NCBI GenBank assembly: GCA_905250075.1
Contig: CAJNOP010000101.1
Location: forward strand, 210,570-274,569
Direction of reading: 5' to 3'
Source: Rotaria sp. Silwood1
Lineage: Eukaryota > Rotifera > Eurotatoria > Philodinida > Philodinidae
Length of the DNA stretch: 64,000 nt
The notes below the pieces were generated by a model. That model did no database searches. It worked only from the letters and a program-made list of their open reading frames with translations, and was not told where the DNA came from. The position numbers and the translations under genes were made by a program. How positions within the stretch are numbered: position 1 is the stretch's first letter; each line of letters starts with the position of its first letter. Positions 48,403-62,722 of this stretch are shown in pieces.

Positions 48403-50590
48403 AGAAATGATTAATTAGATAGATCCTTAGTCTGAGTTTGACGTCAAAGTACTATAATAATTTATTCTACAATATTTTGAAGCTGATAAATCAACAATGG
48501 TTTACATTGATACAAGCAAAATCTTTTTTTTCCAAATCAAGAGAAATTATGTTTTGGATGAATTGACCTCTTTTTTATTTTTGATTCTAATAGGTATTGA
48601 CCCTTTTTTGTTGCAAGATCATTCTTTTTACACAATAATCTATTTTCTTTTGTTTTTTGCACTCAAATATTATCTGCTCGTTTTCCATCGTGTAGATGCT
48701 CGCTAAGTTACATACTTTTGCTAACGATGTGATAGAGAAGAAAATGTTGAAATTATAAACTGTAGTTGAGAACACCAAAGATATGACTTTGTTAAGGAAC
48801 ATAATAGAAGATCTCCTATTGGTGGTAGACTGAAAAATACTACAGAAGATCTCAAGTCTTGTAACCTATCGATGGCTTTAATCCTGAGAAAGGTTTCACT
48901 GATACCTTTCCGCAAAAATATCCAGCATGGAATATGTTTGCCGTCTAGATATTATCATTTTCTGCGTGATTTAGTCCTAACGACAAATACAAGTGTTTAA
49001 CAAGAAAAGTTTTGAAATCTAACTCATTTTCTTATGATCAAGTACACGATAATATCAAAATCATTATACTGACAAAGTCATAGAATAGTGTTTATATGTT
49101 CGAATTATACAACTAAATTAAATGCGCTTACCTGGAGAAGGATGAGGAGAAGGTACCGACGACGAATCTGCAATAACAAGAAAGACAGGTGTAGGCATCT
49201 TGAAAATGCTTGCGCGAATGCTCATTTTATGTCTGGAATTATTGAAATTGTGAGACTGAACTATCTTTACAAATAGCGAATGAATACAAACTGAGCACAT
49301 TCCAATCACAGTTCTGGAATGCAGATATATCCCACAATCAGAATTTTAAATATATCTTGCTAGAGAAATATTGGTTAGAGATAACATTTAGACTGAGAAA
49401 AACACACAGTTACAATGAACAAGTTATTTAGTCTTTGTTTTTGGGAAGTAGAGTTGTAAATCAGTGTTAAACTATATAAAAATAAAAGTGGAAGACATGT
49501 GGGAAGGGTCTTTTGACACAATGACAAACTACGATGAATATGGCAGGAATCATCGGTTACGATTTAAGTGATTTCATTGTCTGCCTTACCTAATTATTCC
49601 ACAAATCCGTGGCAAATTTTCGAAAAATATTGAGTACTTTGGAATCTTGGGCTGTTGAAGATTTATCTCGTTTTCCTATGTGTCTTCATGAGATTCCCTA
49701 GTGCACTCTATTTAAAGAGGTTTTTATTACAAAACGAATTTTTGGGACAAAATACTTTTACAATACCAACAATACACATTAATTCTTGATTGAAATGTTA
49801 AAACGATTTCGATTTGAATAATTAGACAAAGATTGTTTCCTGACTTCCAAGAGAAACTTTTTAAAATCCTCTTAGTGTGTCATGATACTGTGTCAGGACA
49901 TGGCCTCTTAATCTAAACAATTTCGATTGTTGTTGTTATTTTGCACTAACTTTATGAACACAATCGACTAGTTTCGTGGTAGACTGTCGATAGTAGACTG
50001 AACGAAAGTTCTTTCAATGATGTCAAACATTGCACAATCACCGATACATCACTACATATCAATATAGTAAACCATTAAATTAACATTTTAAGCAAGAAAA
50101 AACTTTCAAAGTCTCGATGTATTTATCTTTCGATCAATACTTCAATGAGAAAATCATCTTTAATTGATCATTTGACAGTAGTGAACGCTTTTTCAAGACT
50201 TTTTCGTGCAAAATTCTAAATGATCAAGCAAAGCTAAGTTTTTGAACAGGTGTTTATTGAAAGAATGTTTTCCTATGAGATGAATGAATCGTTCACTCAG
50301 AATGTTAAACTAGCCGATCAGCTGTAATACCAACTCTGACATGGTTATTCGATTGATTTCATTAGTCTGCACTGACTGCAAATCAAGAAACAATAGCCGA
50401 TTTATATTGAACCTCTAGTCTAATGGAGTCGAATCGAATTGGTTCACATCAGAGTCTTCCGATTTGTTTCGAGCTTGAGACAGCCTTGACAAAGTTTCAT
50501 AAAAGAAAAGCGATATGGGATTGTACTAAATGTTTTGAAGTTTCGATGTCGTAGAAATCACAAAGAGAAACTCAAGAGAAAATGCCTTCA
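48403..50590. other. 2.2 kb without a supported gene
   Basis: Short frames on both strands show no domain. The right end (50400-50580, minus strand) could hold a C-terminal exon of the caspase-like gene: an acceptor-like TTTGTCAAG precedes an open, charged stretch of about 15-20 codons. I cannot confirm it. Confidence 0.45.
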
Positions 50591-53500
50591 TTACAAACCT
50601 TGATTGAAATAACAGTCTTCTGTTAAACATGAATGGATCCACGGTCGTTGTTGACCCAGTGAGGTTTGTAACATTTCTTTTCTAACTAGCTTCATCATGC
50701 CATCAATCTCTAACTTTGGTGTAGCCAAATGATTTAATAGCGCTGATGTAAAGAAACTATTGCCACTTTCATCACCAGCGTAAGATACTGTACCAGGATC
50801 AGATGAAAATATCAAAGCAAATTGTGAGTCTTGTGGTATGTTAACATGTGACTTAATGCTTTACCGAATGCTGGCTTAAGATGTGCTTGTTTACTAATAG
50901 CTTTTATTCTCCAGGTGTCATTGTCTTCATCAAATCGACAAGCGTCCAAAATAATAATGTTTAAAAGATTATCTCCAGAACGCCTTAGATCCTTCAACAT
51001 GGTATCCAAACTGATGCAGTCGAACTCTGGATCGTGCAACGGTTCGATTGGTAATAAATAGTTCTTACCCTGAAAGAAATAAGTGAAATAGATAGTATTA
51101 TCGAAATGTGTGGATGTGAGTATGAGCGTGAATGTTCTCTTCATTCGTACCCACACCCTCTACTGGTCATTAGTCATCTTCAACTACATCTCTTTAATGA
51201 CCAAAGTTTCCTGAGATGGTCCATAGTATGAGTAATAATAGTCTTTCCAACTCATTGACGAGCTAGAATCCTTTTGTAGATGTCTCTTCAATGGACTGCT
51301 CTTCCTTGACGGGCTCAATACCTTTGGTGCAAAGAAGACTATCGTTGTTTGTCTATCCATTGGGAATAAAAGAATTGAATCAGTAACAGTTACTTTGTCA
51401 CGATTTTCGTAGGACATGGTGCATACAATGGAAATACTGCACATGTGTGTACAGAATTCACTCGTAGTAACACACATTTTTCTTAATGAAATGCTTCAGA
51501 TCTAGCTAATATTGATAAATGCAGTGAGGGTTGCAGTTGATTTCCTATAGTCAATAAAATTATTGACAACTTTTGGAAAAATGAACTGACTTCTCTGATC
51601 GAAAATTCTTCTGCCCTTCTGTGGAGAAAGCATAGTATCAAGGTTACATTTGAAGGAAACTCGAGAAATCCTATTTACAAACGATAATCTATCGATAAAT
51701 ACATCTCGAAATAACATCATTTGTTTGAATTTTAGATTAGAAGGAATGATATATCTGATTTCTCGATGTTTTTTCTATCACAGCTTATGTCTTGCCGTTT
51801 CTCAACGGCTCTTTAGAAATTCTCTTTAAAAATATCAGTTGACATAGGTCAATTGAGAATTATATTTGGATGAATCGTGTGTTGATTGTACTCTTAGCAC
51901 AAAAAAGAATGAAAGACCTAATTAGACACATTAGAAATAAAAAATCAACATCCGATAGATCATTAATGATAGCCTAAACATATCATATTTTTCCTACAGT
52001 TTACCCAAGATGAGCTGAGAACAGCAACCAAATATAATAGCATCGTGGTATCAATTTTTTTCTAATATGAAAACATTGAAACTACTTGAAAAGGTTATAT
52101 TTCTCTCATTTGATGGGACTCAAACAGCTTTATTCAATAGATTGTACAAAAATAGTAATTATTATTTCTACTCAGATAGATCTATAGAGCAGAATGCCGA
52201 AATTCACAGATTATACCAATAGTGACAATAATATTGACACGTTACAGAAGCCATCACAAACAGATTTTTAGTCTTTCATGATGTCGAAATACTAACAGTA
52301 AAGTTAGATCAAATTTCGAAGAACGAATCGAATGGTACCTACTACCTTCAGTTTCTATGTGGTTTTCAGACAATGATTCGAACTTCAAAGTTCGGAATAG
52401 AGCTTTATCAAACTGGCTGGTAGATAGAGTCATTTTTTTTGAACTTATCTACTAAAAATAGTTTCATATTTGATTACGTGGTGATTTACTGAATGAATTG
52501 GAAAGCATTGATTTCATCTTATCTATTGCATCATCACTAAGGGTTGATCATATTTTTATCATAATAATAAAAATATAATAGTGTATCCTAAAATTGCAGC
52601 CATACAAAGTGATTCAAGAATAATGAAGATTCATCGACACTAGAGAACGAAACTAAAAAAATCATATCTTACCTAGCAGAGATTTTCAATAGTGTATAAT
52701 GACGTAATAAAACTCCAGTATTAATATTCTCACTTTTTCTACAGGAAATGCCAATTATCTACGAACTATTCGTAGAGAATCGTATTAAATCATATCCAAA
52801 AATAATTTACTCTTCAGAACTACATTCATACGACTTCTTTTTACTACAGTTGAGTTCACTGGTGACAATAGTGTTAAATGTGTTAGAACAGGCCATAATT
52901 CGTCGCATAAAACTCGATTAAAAAAACCACTTCTATAATCTGATTTTATTAAATATACAAGTCCATTATTGTTCAAGAGGAGTATCTTGAAAAACTACAC
53001 TAAAACCAGTGTTTGACTATTTGTCTAAAAAGTAGTTGAAAAAACTTTCATAGTATCATTTCTGCAAATAGAAATGTATCGATAATTAGGTAATTATGAA
53101 ACGCTTTATTTCGGATTTGAAATACATATTTCAAGTCTAGAAAGATTTTTTACTTTGCTACCGTATCACTGACTGCTAGGAATCCAGTGGTAGTCGTAGA
53201 TGGCAATAAAATAAAGATTGGAGAGAGTCGTAAAGAATTAGCTAAGAGATTCTCGTCGACATATTAACACGAAAGTAAGAAAGAAACTTCATGTAAATTG
53301 AGCTATTTGTCCAAGGAACATAAAGATAGTATCAGAATTTTAGCTTCGAATGCAGAATGTTTTGCTATATTCAAGTATTTTGAAACTTATCAATTCTGAA
53401 GAATAGATGAAAAGGCCGTCATCTCTGAAATTTAGTATTACTAGAAACTATACTCACAAATGACAAAATTACACTATTTTGGGTAAGCATTGTTGAGAAT

Positions 53501-53970
53501 AAGTCTGTCAAATTATATCAAGGCGTGATCTCTCTACAATACTTATTCTAAGTAGTTAGTCAAATCCAACTGTTTGGATACAACATGTATTGTAACATGA
53601 CTAAATGACTGCTGAAGTTTTCAAATAAGCGTGAGAAATACTTCGTAGTCCTTACGCAAGCTTCCATGCCATGTCCAGAAAAATATATTAAAATACAATC
53701 ATTATCAGCAATAATGGCACAAAAGTCTCTGATAGCAATATCCATGGCACGTTTATTCAAATTATGATATTTTGTACATTGAAAACCTAGAGTATGAAAA
53801 AAAAAGAATTTTAAAAACTTTGTTTGTCATTAAAATATCAGTCTTAAAGGCTTACCAAAATTAGTTAATGCCACTGCTAAATCGTCTGCATCCTTAACAC
53901 AACTTTTTAATTTTGCTGTACCACTGTAGTCTTCATTTCCAAAGATTAAAGCTAGTCGGCGTCGATCCAT
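50591..53970 (-). CDS. Caspase-family (peptidase C14) protein, possibly frameshifted
   Basis: Exon 1 (53856-53970) begins MDRRRLALIFGNEDYSG and continues CVKDADDLAVALTNFG, the usual C14 opening. Exon 2 (53656-53786) has ADNDCILIYFSGHGMEA with the catalytic His. Exon 3 (from 51069) begins GKNYLLPIEPLHDPEFD and has NIIILDACRFDED with the catalytic Cys. The last part has FALIFSSDPGTVSYAGDESG, NSFFTSALLNHLATP and DCYFNQG. The catalytic dyad is intact, so the fold could cleave proteins; the set resembles metacaspase/paracaspase-like enzymes more than classical caspases, with no CARD or death domain seen. Between PAFGKALSH and QDSQFALIF (50835-50860) the frame shifts. Either a 35-base intron, unusually short, or an indel explains it. 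Intron 1 is 69 bp, but intron 2 (51070-53655) is 2586 bp. Confidence 0.8.
51106..51158. repeat. Telomere-like hairpin inside the caspase intron
   Basis: ATGTGTGGATGTGAGTATGAG, a short spacer, then CATTCGTACCCACACCC. It lies 37 bases upstream of the exon 3 acceptor, in the intron. Confidence 0.65.
51184..51477 (-). CDS. Possible small coding exon nested in the caspase intron
   Basis: A minus-strand frame of up to 97 codons contains MSYENRDKVTVTDSILLFPM, then a Ser/Lys-rich part (SPSRKSSPLKRHLQKDSSSS) and a Tyr-rich end (WKDYYYSYYGPSQETLV). Composition looks protein-like rather than repeat-derived. It cannot belong to the caspase chain, because the residues on either side of the intron are contiguous in that family. 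No known domain; may be chance. Confidence 0.25.
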   Translation of the reverse strand: MCVTTSEFCTHMCSISIVCTMSYENRDKVTVTDSILLFPMDRQTTIVFFAPKVLSPSRKSSPLKRHLQKDSSSSMSWKDYYYSYYGPSQETLVIKEM

Positions 53971-56900
53971 ATTCAAGTCGTTCTCTTAATCTGAAGCATC
54001 AATATGAAAACTATATCTAAAAAAACAAACAAACAGAAACTGAAGCATTAGCTATATCAAATAAATTCTCTTCAAGAATGTGATATTGAACGCTGAGAAC
54101 CCGCTTTGCTAACTATAATAAAATCATTGAGGACATGAATGTTACAGTAGCATAGGTTATGATTTTGTGCAGATTAACTGTAATATAACACATATCAATG
54201 ATACTGGTTAGTGTTGTGTTGATTTGTCACAGTTGTCATATGACCAACACAGAAAGCATAAACCTATCAACTTCTAGTCTTCAAAAATAATCAATATGAT
54301 TGTACTTCTAAGTTTATCGCAATACATAATCGAGTGTTGAGATATTCTATAGATACAATCGATGTGAATATCAGACTTAATTTTTAGTTAAACAATAGTT
54401 TGAATAATAATAATAGTGATGTAAGAAACACGAAATAAAATAGATTAGAAAACGAGTGCATACCAACCAGATAAATCAAAAATAGAATACCAATAGAAAA
54501 TTTTAAAAACAAAATTCTGTTTCGAATAGAGAAATTGTTTTCTTGGCAATTGGTTGTTCTTGGAAAGCAACTATCGTCTATTAAAGATTTTTGACTTAAT
54601 GTATTAAAGAAGATGTGTGAGATATACGTTTTAGCTCTAAGTGGGTTGCACCAGTAAGTTTATGAAAAAAAAAGTTATCAATCTATTTCTTTCGATAAAA
54701 TAAAGAATTGTAAGATCATCTGGACTGATTATTTTACAGATAATGAAGGAAATTCAAATTGAATCTATAGAATAATTCAAAAGTGTTGAATTCACTCATA
54801 AAAACGACTTGTTTTCTTTCTTTTTTTGCAAGTCAAAAACATTAAAAATTTATCATTAGAGTTTTAGCAACGAAATAAATATTATCTTATTTTGTCATGT
54901 CGCTAATATTAATAATAAAGTAGATATATAAGCTGATATTATGGAGCCAAATTTTTTCATGTTCTAAAAAAAACAACGTTTTCAAATTTAGATATTATAT
55001 GCAATAATTATTCTCAATTAACCAAAAATATGATTTCGAATAAAGTAATTCTGTGTTTCCTTTGTAATCTATCTTCTAGCCATGTGGAACCAATCGCACA
55101 AAATACTAGCACGCCGATAGTTACATGTAAAATTTTTTTAATGAAGATAAAGTCGTAAGAATCCACACAAGATGCATCTCCTGTACGATAGTGAAAGCGA
55201 AAACACATATACAAAGGAAACAAGACATGTTAGACTCTGATCAATTCTCTTAAGTTCAACTATATGTTTGTAGAGTTTTCATATTTAAGAGGCCAGAATA
55301 CATTTAGTCAGGTCTAATAGATAAACCTTTCCTATGAAGAAATATAAAAACTCGGTATTATTTTGTGATTTTTCTTTCTTATGAACTTCATACTATTGAA
55401 TTCATTAAACTTGTTAGTATGCGTAAAAGAAAAATTGCCTCTTTCTATCCTATTTGTTTCTAATAAGAAGAAAATAGAAAATGCTAATGTTACACGAAAG
55501 TGTTAGACAATCTTAAAATAATCGTGACTATCTTCATAGAAAAATGCCGAACTAAAATCATCTGATCTGTCTTTTACATTTTGCTGCGTTGTATGATAAC
55601 AAGTATTTCGAGTTGACTTTAAGAACGTGCTGAAAGACGCAAAGCTTTTTACTTTTATCTTCACTGACATGAAAATTTTACTCTTATTATGCTGATATTT
55701 TCGACGCTGACCTCTTGATTAACTAAACATGATGTATAGTATTGGCCAAAAAAGAAGCAAACTAATTTTGTCATGTAGAGACATTATCAATGAATTGAGA
55801 ATACTAATTACGAGACATTTATCAATCAATCATCCAAAAGACAGGACGATCCCCTTGTGATTGATTGTATATGTCTGAGTTATGCTTGATGTGCAGATTA
55901 TGTTAGCACTATATGTGTGTTAATTGCTAGATTTCTTTCTATTATCAGTATTATTTCAATAAGTTACTCACTATGATGAAATGAATAAAAACCGAATATA
56001 TGAAAAAAAAATTATGTGTTGAGGTGCTGTTGATTATGCTTGATGTTGTGTATGTGATACTGTTTGCTTGTTTTCTCGAAGGATTCTTTTTTTTTTACCT
56101 TTACAGCAAAGCAACTTGATTCGCTTCTTACTATTCGTTGTTTTGTCTAGTTTTCTTTCTTTTTATTTTTTCTTACTACATACTCTATCACGAACAAGTC
56201 TACACAAGATGTGCACAGAATGTTGCACATTACGAAACATGTGCGCAAAACGATATGCTTCAATGATGTGCACATAGTGAATCTGATGTGCGAAATATAA
56301 TAAAACATTGTTTCTTTTTAATTGAAACTCATAGTACTTTATATTCATATATACATATATAAACAAAAAGTTTCGAAAAATAATTCGATAGTTATTAGCA
56401 TATGTAGTTGATATCGAGTAATGACAATTTCACATACTCATCTTTATATACGTATTTCGAACTTTTGGTTCTTGAAGCAAATTAAGTTTGATAATTTTAG
56501 GACATCAAAATGATCGAATGTTAAATAACAAAGTATATAATTTAGTGTATATAATTTAGTGTATATAATAAGTACATCCTTGCTTATAAATTAACACTTT
56601 AATGAACTCAAGGAAATCTTATTGCACAAAATGAAGTGTGAGTATTATAGAAGAAATCTTGCTATATAAAAATACACTTGTACAGTTATTTTACTTACTA
56701 ACAAATCAAGATACTGTATGAAGCTAATGATGAAGATACGTTCAACAGCCAAACAAAATTCTTCCATTAAGTAATTATGTCAATAAAATATATCCGAATC
56801 TAAGAAATGAAAGTACAATTGTTGACAATATAATTTAAGTTCTCGACTTTATGCTAACTTGTCTTTTATTTATCGAAATGAAGTAAACATTTTTTTTTTT

Positions 56901-58167
56901 CATCAACTGAAAATTGAAAGTTAATTAACTATTGTATATGGAGAACTGTGCGAATAACATCAATGGTAAATTATATCTAACTTTTGTTTTATTTTATTGT
57001 GCTGACGTGTGTATTTATGTTTTGTATTTCTGTCAAATCAATATATGTTGCTTCCTTAGTTCAACAACATTTTTGAATATACATCGATTTATTTGAAAAA
57101 AAACAAACAGACACTAGTTCTACTAGAAAATTATTTTCTTCTCAAGAAACTTTTGAAGTCATTTTATTAGACCAAAATAGTTCTAGAGACGATGTAAAGT
57201 GTCAAAAATACGTTATCCGATAGAAATAGATCTTTTTTTGTCCTCTAGAACATATTAAAAGACACTCTATTGTAAAGAATTGTTTGTCGTGGATGTTTGA
57301 CACTTTGAGAAACTCACTTAAAAATGTTTTATTCTCGAACTTCTCTTTGTATCCAATCGATTTTCTTAGTAGTTATTTATGTGGACTGATTTATAGAGCA
57401 GTATAATTGGATATCTGATTGTTGTATTCAGTATATTTCACGCCATCACTTTTTATCAAAGAGAATAGGTGGATTTAGAACTTCTCTGTATCACTATCGT
57501 ATCCTACCTATTTTCATAACATTCCAATACTCGAAATATGATAAGGATTCAGAGGATTTCAGAAATCTGGCGATTCACTTTTCTCAAAAAGACAGATTCG
57601 TAGCCGAAACTGATGATTATAAAAAAGAAACAAAACGTTTATTAATACTTGTTTCCACAACAAGATAATGCAAAACAGAATATTAAGTGAAGAATCATTT
57701 CTCATTTTCTTTGTAAAAAGTGTGTTGAATAGATTACAAGAGAAATGAATAATCAATGTTTACATTCTTTCTTCGCATTTCTACCAAAATAACGATGTGA
57801 TGTAGATTTTGATTAATTTTTTTTTCTTTTTTTGCTTCCTCTTGTTAGATACAACTATATGTTTGGAAGCATTTTTTTCATTGACATGGATCATTTCTCG
57901 TCGACTACTTTCGTTGTCCAAAATACAAGTAATCCAATTGAGGTAGAATGAAAATTGAGAGTAATATTAAATAAAGGTTCTAATAGATATTTACGAGAAC
58001 GAAATGGATGTGTAATTGGATCATGATTTATTTTAGTCTAAAAAAAGGCACGTTACAAGAGAATATGAAAGAAAATGTTTCTTTCATTGATATTTCGATA
58101 ATTCGAAAACACTCACACTCTATTTGATAAATATTATCGTAAAGTAACATTTCATTCACAAAATATA
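53971..58167. other. 4.2 kb gene-free stretch
   Basis: AT-rich DNA with short frames only. One minus-strand frame (55014-55223) has a membrane-like segment (KKILHVTIGVLVFCAIGSTW) but no start context or partner exon. No telomere-like hairpin occurs here, unlike elsewhere. Confidence 0.5.
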
Positions 58168-61100
58168 ATGTCAATATTGCTTGTATTTTGCACATTTTTA
58201 CTAGTTGTAACAATGCCTGAAATTCTATTATTACTAAGTTCTGCATCAATAATCTATGAAGGTCAAGCTCGTTTCACTATTTTATCAGCACAACTTATTC
58301 GTCTCGAATGGTCATCAACAAAAGAATTTGTTGATGGAAAAACATGGCTTGTTCAATCACGTCAAATTCAACCAATACCACCATCATTTACTGTCATGAG
58401 AAATGATACTCACCTACGTATTGATACTGATTTTGTTACATTAGAATATCTTCGAAATGCTACAACAACATTTAGTCAACATAATATACGTGTCACAGTT
58501 CGAGTCAATATCATCAAAGGAGATATAGTAGTTTGGAATGCTATACCAGGAGAAGAATATGATGGTAATCTTTTAGGTACATTACGGACATTAGATGGTA
58601 GTCGTGATCCCAAATTAGAATTAGATTGTCGAAATCAACCACGTGATGATTTACATTGTACTTATGGTGTTATTTCTCGTCGTGGTTATGTTCTTATTGA
58701 TGATACACATCGACCTCAACTTGATAATGATTCTAGATGGCCATGGATTATTAATAAACGATATTTACCACCTAATCCTAATCATTGCCAAATAATATCA
58801 ATAGAAGAACGTCGAAATTGTGGAACATCAAGTAATAATATCAATCAACATGAATGTGAACTTCGTGGATGTTGTTTTTTATTTCCATCATCATGTTTTT
58901 ATTCATCACAATCTCAACAAGATTTATATTTATTTGGTCATGGTCATGCTTATTCTCAAGCTTTATTTGAATTTACTCGTCTTGCTGGTTCAATTCCACT
59001 TCCACCTCGTTATATATTTGGTATTTTTTTTAGTCGATATTGGGCATATGCTGAATATGAAGAAAGACAAATCATTACTGAATATATTCAACATGATATT
59101 CCATTAGATGTTCTTGTTATCGATATGGATTGGCATAAAACATTTTATAAATTACTTTCAAATGGTACACAAGATCAAGCAGATCAAGAAATTGGATGGA
59201 CTGGATATACATTTGATAAACATTTATTTTCAAATCCAGTAAAGTTTTTTCAATGGTGTAAACAATTAGGTTTAAAAAATACTCTCAATCTTCATCCAGC
59301 TTCAGGTAATGAAAAATTTTTTTTTTCTTTGTTTTCAATCACGTTATAAATGATTCTAATTAAGGTATTCATCCATGGGAAAAAAAATATAAAGCAATGG
59401 CTTATGCTATGGGTATTGATCCTTCAACTGCTCATTATGTTCCATTTAATATCACTGATAAACATTATAGTTTATCATTATCTGATATTGTTCTTAATCC
59501 ACTTCAACAAGTTGGTGTTGATTTCTGGTGGTTAGATTGGCAACAAGGTGAAAAAGGTTGGATGAATGATATTCCGTATACTAATCCTACTTTTTGGCTT
59601 AATCATATTTTCTTTACTGATCCTTATCATCAAGATAAACGAGCAATGATTCTTCATCGATGGGGTGGACTTGGTAATCATCGTTATCAAGTAGGCTTTT
59701 CAGGTGATGTTATACCATCATGGGATACACTTTCATTTCAACCACGTTTTACAGCAACATCTGCAAATGTTGGTTATGGATATTGGAGTCATGATCTTGG
59801 TGGACATACTGAACAACCAGATCCTGAATTGTACATTCGATGGATTCAATGGGGTACATTTTCACCTATGTTTCGAACACATTGTACAAAAAATGCAAAT
59901 AATGATCGACGACTTTGGACATTTCCTTGGATTTATCAAAATAATTTAGCTCGATTTACTCGTCTTCGTCAATCACTCATACCTTATCTATATACAGCTG
60001 CAAGATATACATATGATTCTGGTCTATCTATTGTTTTACCTCTTTATTATTACTATCCTGAACATGATGAAGCTTATTCATATTCAAATCAATATTATTT
60101 TGGTCAAAATATATTTGTTTCACCTATTACTCAACCAATAAATACAACTACTGGTCTTGTTCATAATTGGCCTATTTGGTTTCCACCTGATTTTCAATGG
60201 GTTAATTTCTTTAATAGTGATCTTTCTTCTACTTCTACAATGAAATCTTTTACTATTGATGAAATGCCAGTTTATGCTCAAATTGGTTCAATTATTCCAC
60301 TTTTACCTGAACCAAAATCAAGTCGAGAAAGAATTGGTCGAGCTCAACAAATTCCTCAATCTCTTCTTCTATATACACTTATTGGTGGATCTTCAAAAGG
60401 AAAAGGATATGTTTATGATGATGATGGTTCAACAATGGCATATCAAGATTCTTCTCATTCAACTAGTGCTATCACTTATTTTTATTATACTGTATCAGTA
60501 AATACATTACAATTTAGTAAGTTGTATCTCTTGATATCATATATCAAAATAATTAATGACAAAATAAAAGTAATAGTTTGATTATTTTATAGCTATTTCT
60601 GCAGCATCAGGATATTTTCCCACTTTTCCAACATCACGTACATATGAAATTCATCTTCGAGGTATTTTTCCAGCTACAAATGTTCGTATCAATAATATTA
60701 ATATTTCTTTTGAACCATTTAATGAATTAATTAATGGTCAAAATAGTATAACAAATAGTTATACATATGATGGATCAACTCTTTCAATTATTATTTATAT
60801 TCGACAAGCAGTATCAACATCAGAATTAGTTGAAATAGAAGTTGAATTATCCGAAAGTATTTCTGATCCACTTCTTGTTCGAACTCCAATATCATTTATT
60901 AGTCTTCTTAATCGATGTCAATTAGCTAAAGCTCGTCTTGATTATGAATGGGGTATAAGAACAGTTTATATGGATGATTATCCATTATTATTAAATGCTG
61001 CTGCAACTGGTCTTCGTATTACTCATAGACCATCAACTGCTAAAAAAGAATTAAATGCCTTTTATAATAAACGTATACCAGGTGCATGTAGTGAAATAGC

Positions 61101-61203
61101 GAAAAAAATTGATAATATTGATCCGAATATTCGAAACATTTTATTAGCTCAACTACAATGCAATTTATTCACTAAGAAGAAATTAAATAGAATATGGAAT
61201 TAA
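58168..61203 (+). CDS. GH31 glycoside hydrolase with internal trefoil domain, 966 aa, three exons
   Basis: Exons are 58168-59305, 59365-60516 and 60593-61203; introns are 59 and 76 bp with GT-AG ends, and the joined frame is open. A hydrophobic leader (MSILLVFCTFLLVVT) suggests the secretory route. Residues about 30-190 form the GH31 N-terminal beta-sandwich. Residues about 207-245 are a P-type trefoil module (RRNCG, then HECELRGCCF and SSCFYSS). The barrel follows: PPRYIFGIFFSRYWAY, LDVLVIDMDWH, and the nucleophile region VDFWWLDWQQG (Asp near 436). HRWGGLGNHRYQVGFSGDV carries the likely acid/base Asp near 491, and DLGGHTEQPDPELYIRWIQWG follows. FWWxDW distinguishes a bacterial-rich GH31 branch from lysosomal alpha-glucosidases (W-x-D-M-N-E). 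That branch includes alpha-glucosidases and Nag31-type alpha-N-acetylgalactosaminidases, so the substrate is open. Strands of C-terminal beta domains follow. Likely endomembrane or extracellular. Confidence 0.92.
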
Positions 61204-61424
61204 AAAAAAAAATCTTCTAGAAATTAATTAATTTTTATTATATCAATTTTATTATTAGTATGAATAGATTTAGAAAGTTGAAGATTTTGAAAATAAACTG
61301 AAAAGAATAAATATGTTCATGTAGGAGAAGTATAAGACATCATAAACCAAAAAAAGAAGGTCAAAAGCAATTCTTCTAAATATTGCATATATCAACTTAA
61401 TATCTTGTCTACGTATATATTATC

Positions 61425-61483
61425 GATTTGAAGATGTGCGTGTATGTGTAGATTTTTCATCCACACAAATCCACACCTTCAAG
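61425..61483. repeat. Telomere-like hairpin, degenerate
   Basis: TTTGAAGATGTGCGTGTATG and CCACACAAATCCACACC plus TTCAAG. The extreme ends TTGAAG / CTTCAAG extend the pairing beyond the telomere-like part. Confidence 0.6.
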
Positions 61484-62722
61484 CTACCCATTTGCGTTCA
61501 CGCAAGTAGGGAAAATTTCTGAAAAATTATTGATTATGAAATTTTTTCTATATTGAAAAATCAAGGAAAAGTTTGTCTTTCGTGGAAATTAGGATACGAA
61601 ATTCATTGTACAGATTGTATGATTTATTTACCAATAGAGACTAGTGTAACGGCTTTTTTGTTTCTAGTACCATTCAATACATGACACTTTCAACATGTAT
61701 ATGTCCTAGATCACATTTTGTTCTGCCCGGGTGCTGTTTAGATTAACTTTTGTTTTTCTTTTTAATACAAACAAATAATAGCAGATATACATATATAGAA
61801 CCAATAGGTAAAACATCGTCATAAAGAAAAGAGAAGATATATTAAAGACAAAAGATCATTGCAAAAAACATCATTGTGAATAAATATTTATATCTTGAAA
61901 ATTGTCGAAAATAATGTGAAGAAATTTTTTCAAAAAAAAAACAGCAGCTCCTGATTATTTATCAGCAAATGTTTCTCAAGTTTCATTTCCTTGATCTGTA
62001 TCTATTTTTACAAGTTCATTAATAAATTCAATTTCTAATAGCTAGACTTAATTACATGTTTACTTTGCTTTAAATATAAAAAGCAACCAAGACGAACAAC
62101 AGATAAATAAAAAGACTAATCGTTCTTCTAGTCGAGTCTAGTCTTTTTCTCAAAAAGTTCTGGTACATAACTAGTCTGAAATCCTTTGAACTCATTGATG
62201 TTCGTCCTGGCTACGTAACTGACTCAAACGCCTGTCTAAAATTAGATGATGATCGAAAAAAAGGAAGAATTTACAAAGCTACACATCTGACAAGTTGTAG
62301 CCTTAAGTAGTGGTCTAGTCTGGAGTAATCTCAATGATATAAGTATAAGGCAGAGGATTAGAAATTAATTGAACTATGTGATTGAGTAATCAACTACTAC
62401 ATGTCAGTACACATTTTCAGATGCTATTTAATTGTTTTATTCAGAGCTTTTTAAGTTTTTTTTATATAATTAAAATATATTTATGACACAATTCAAAATT
62501 TCGTAAAATAGTTAAATAAAATTAATTTAGAATTTCTTTTGTGTTTTCAAAGAAATTCTTCTCATCACCGACATATATAGAAAGAAACAATTACAATAGA
62601 TAAAAAAATTCTAACTAATACAAATATTAAAAAAAAATACTTTTTCATATCGTGATTTATGTTTATTTTAATTTAACTACTTTCACTTTCAATTTGAAAA
62701 TCAATTAAAATTCCTTAATTTT

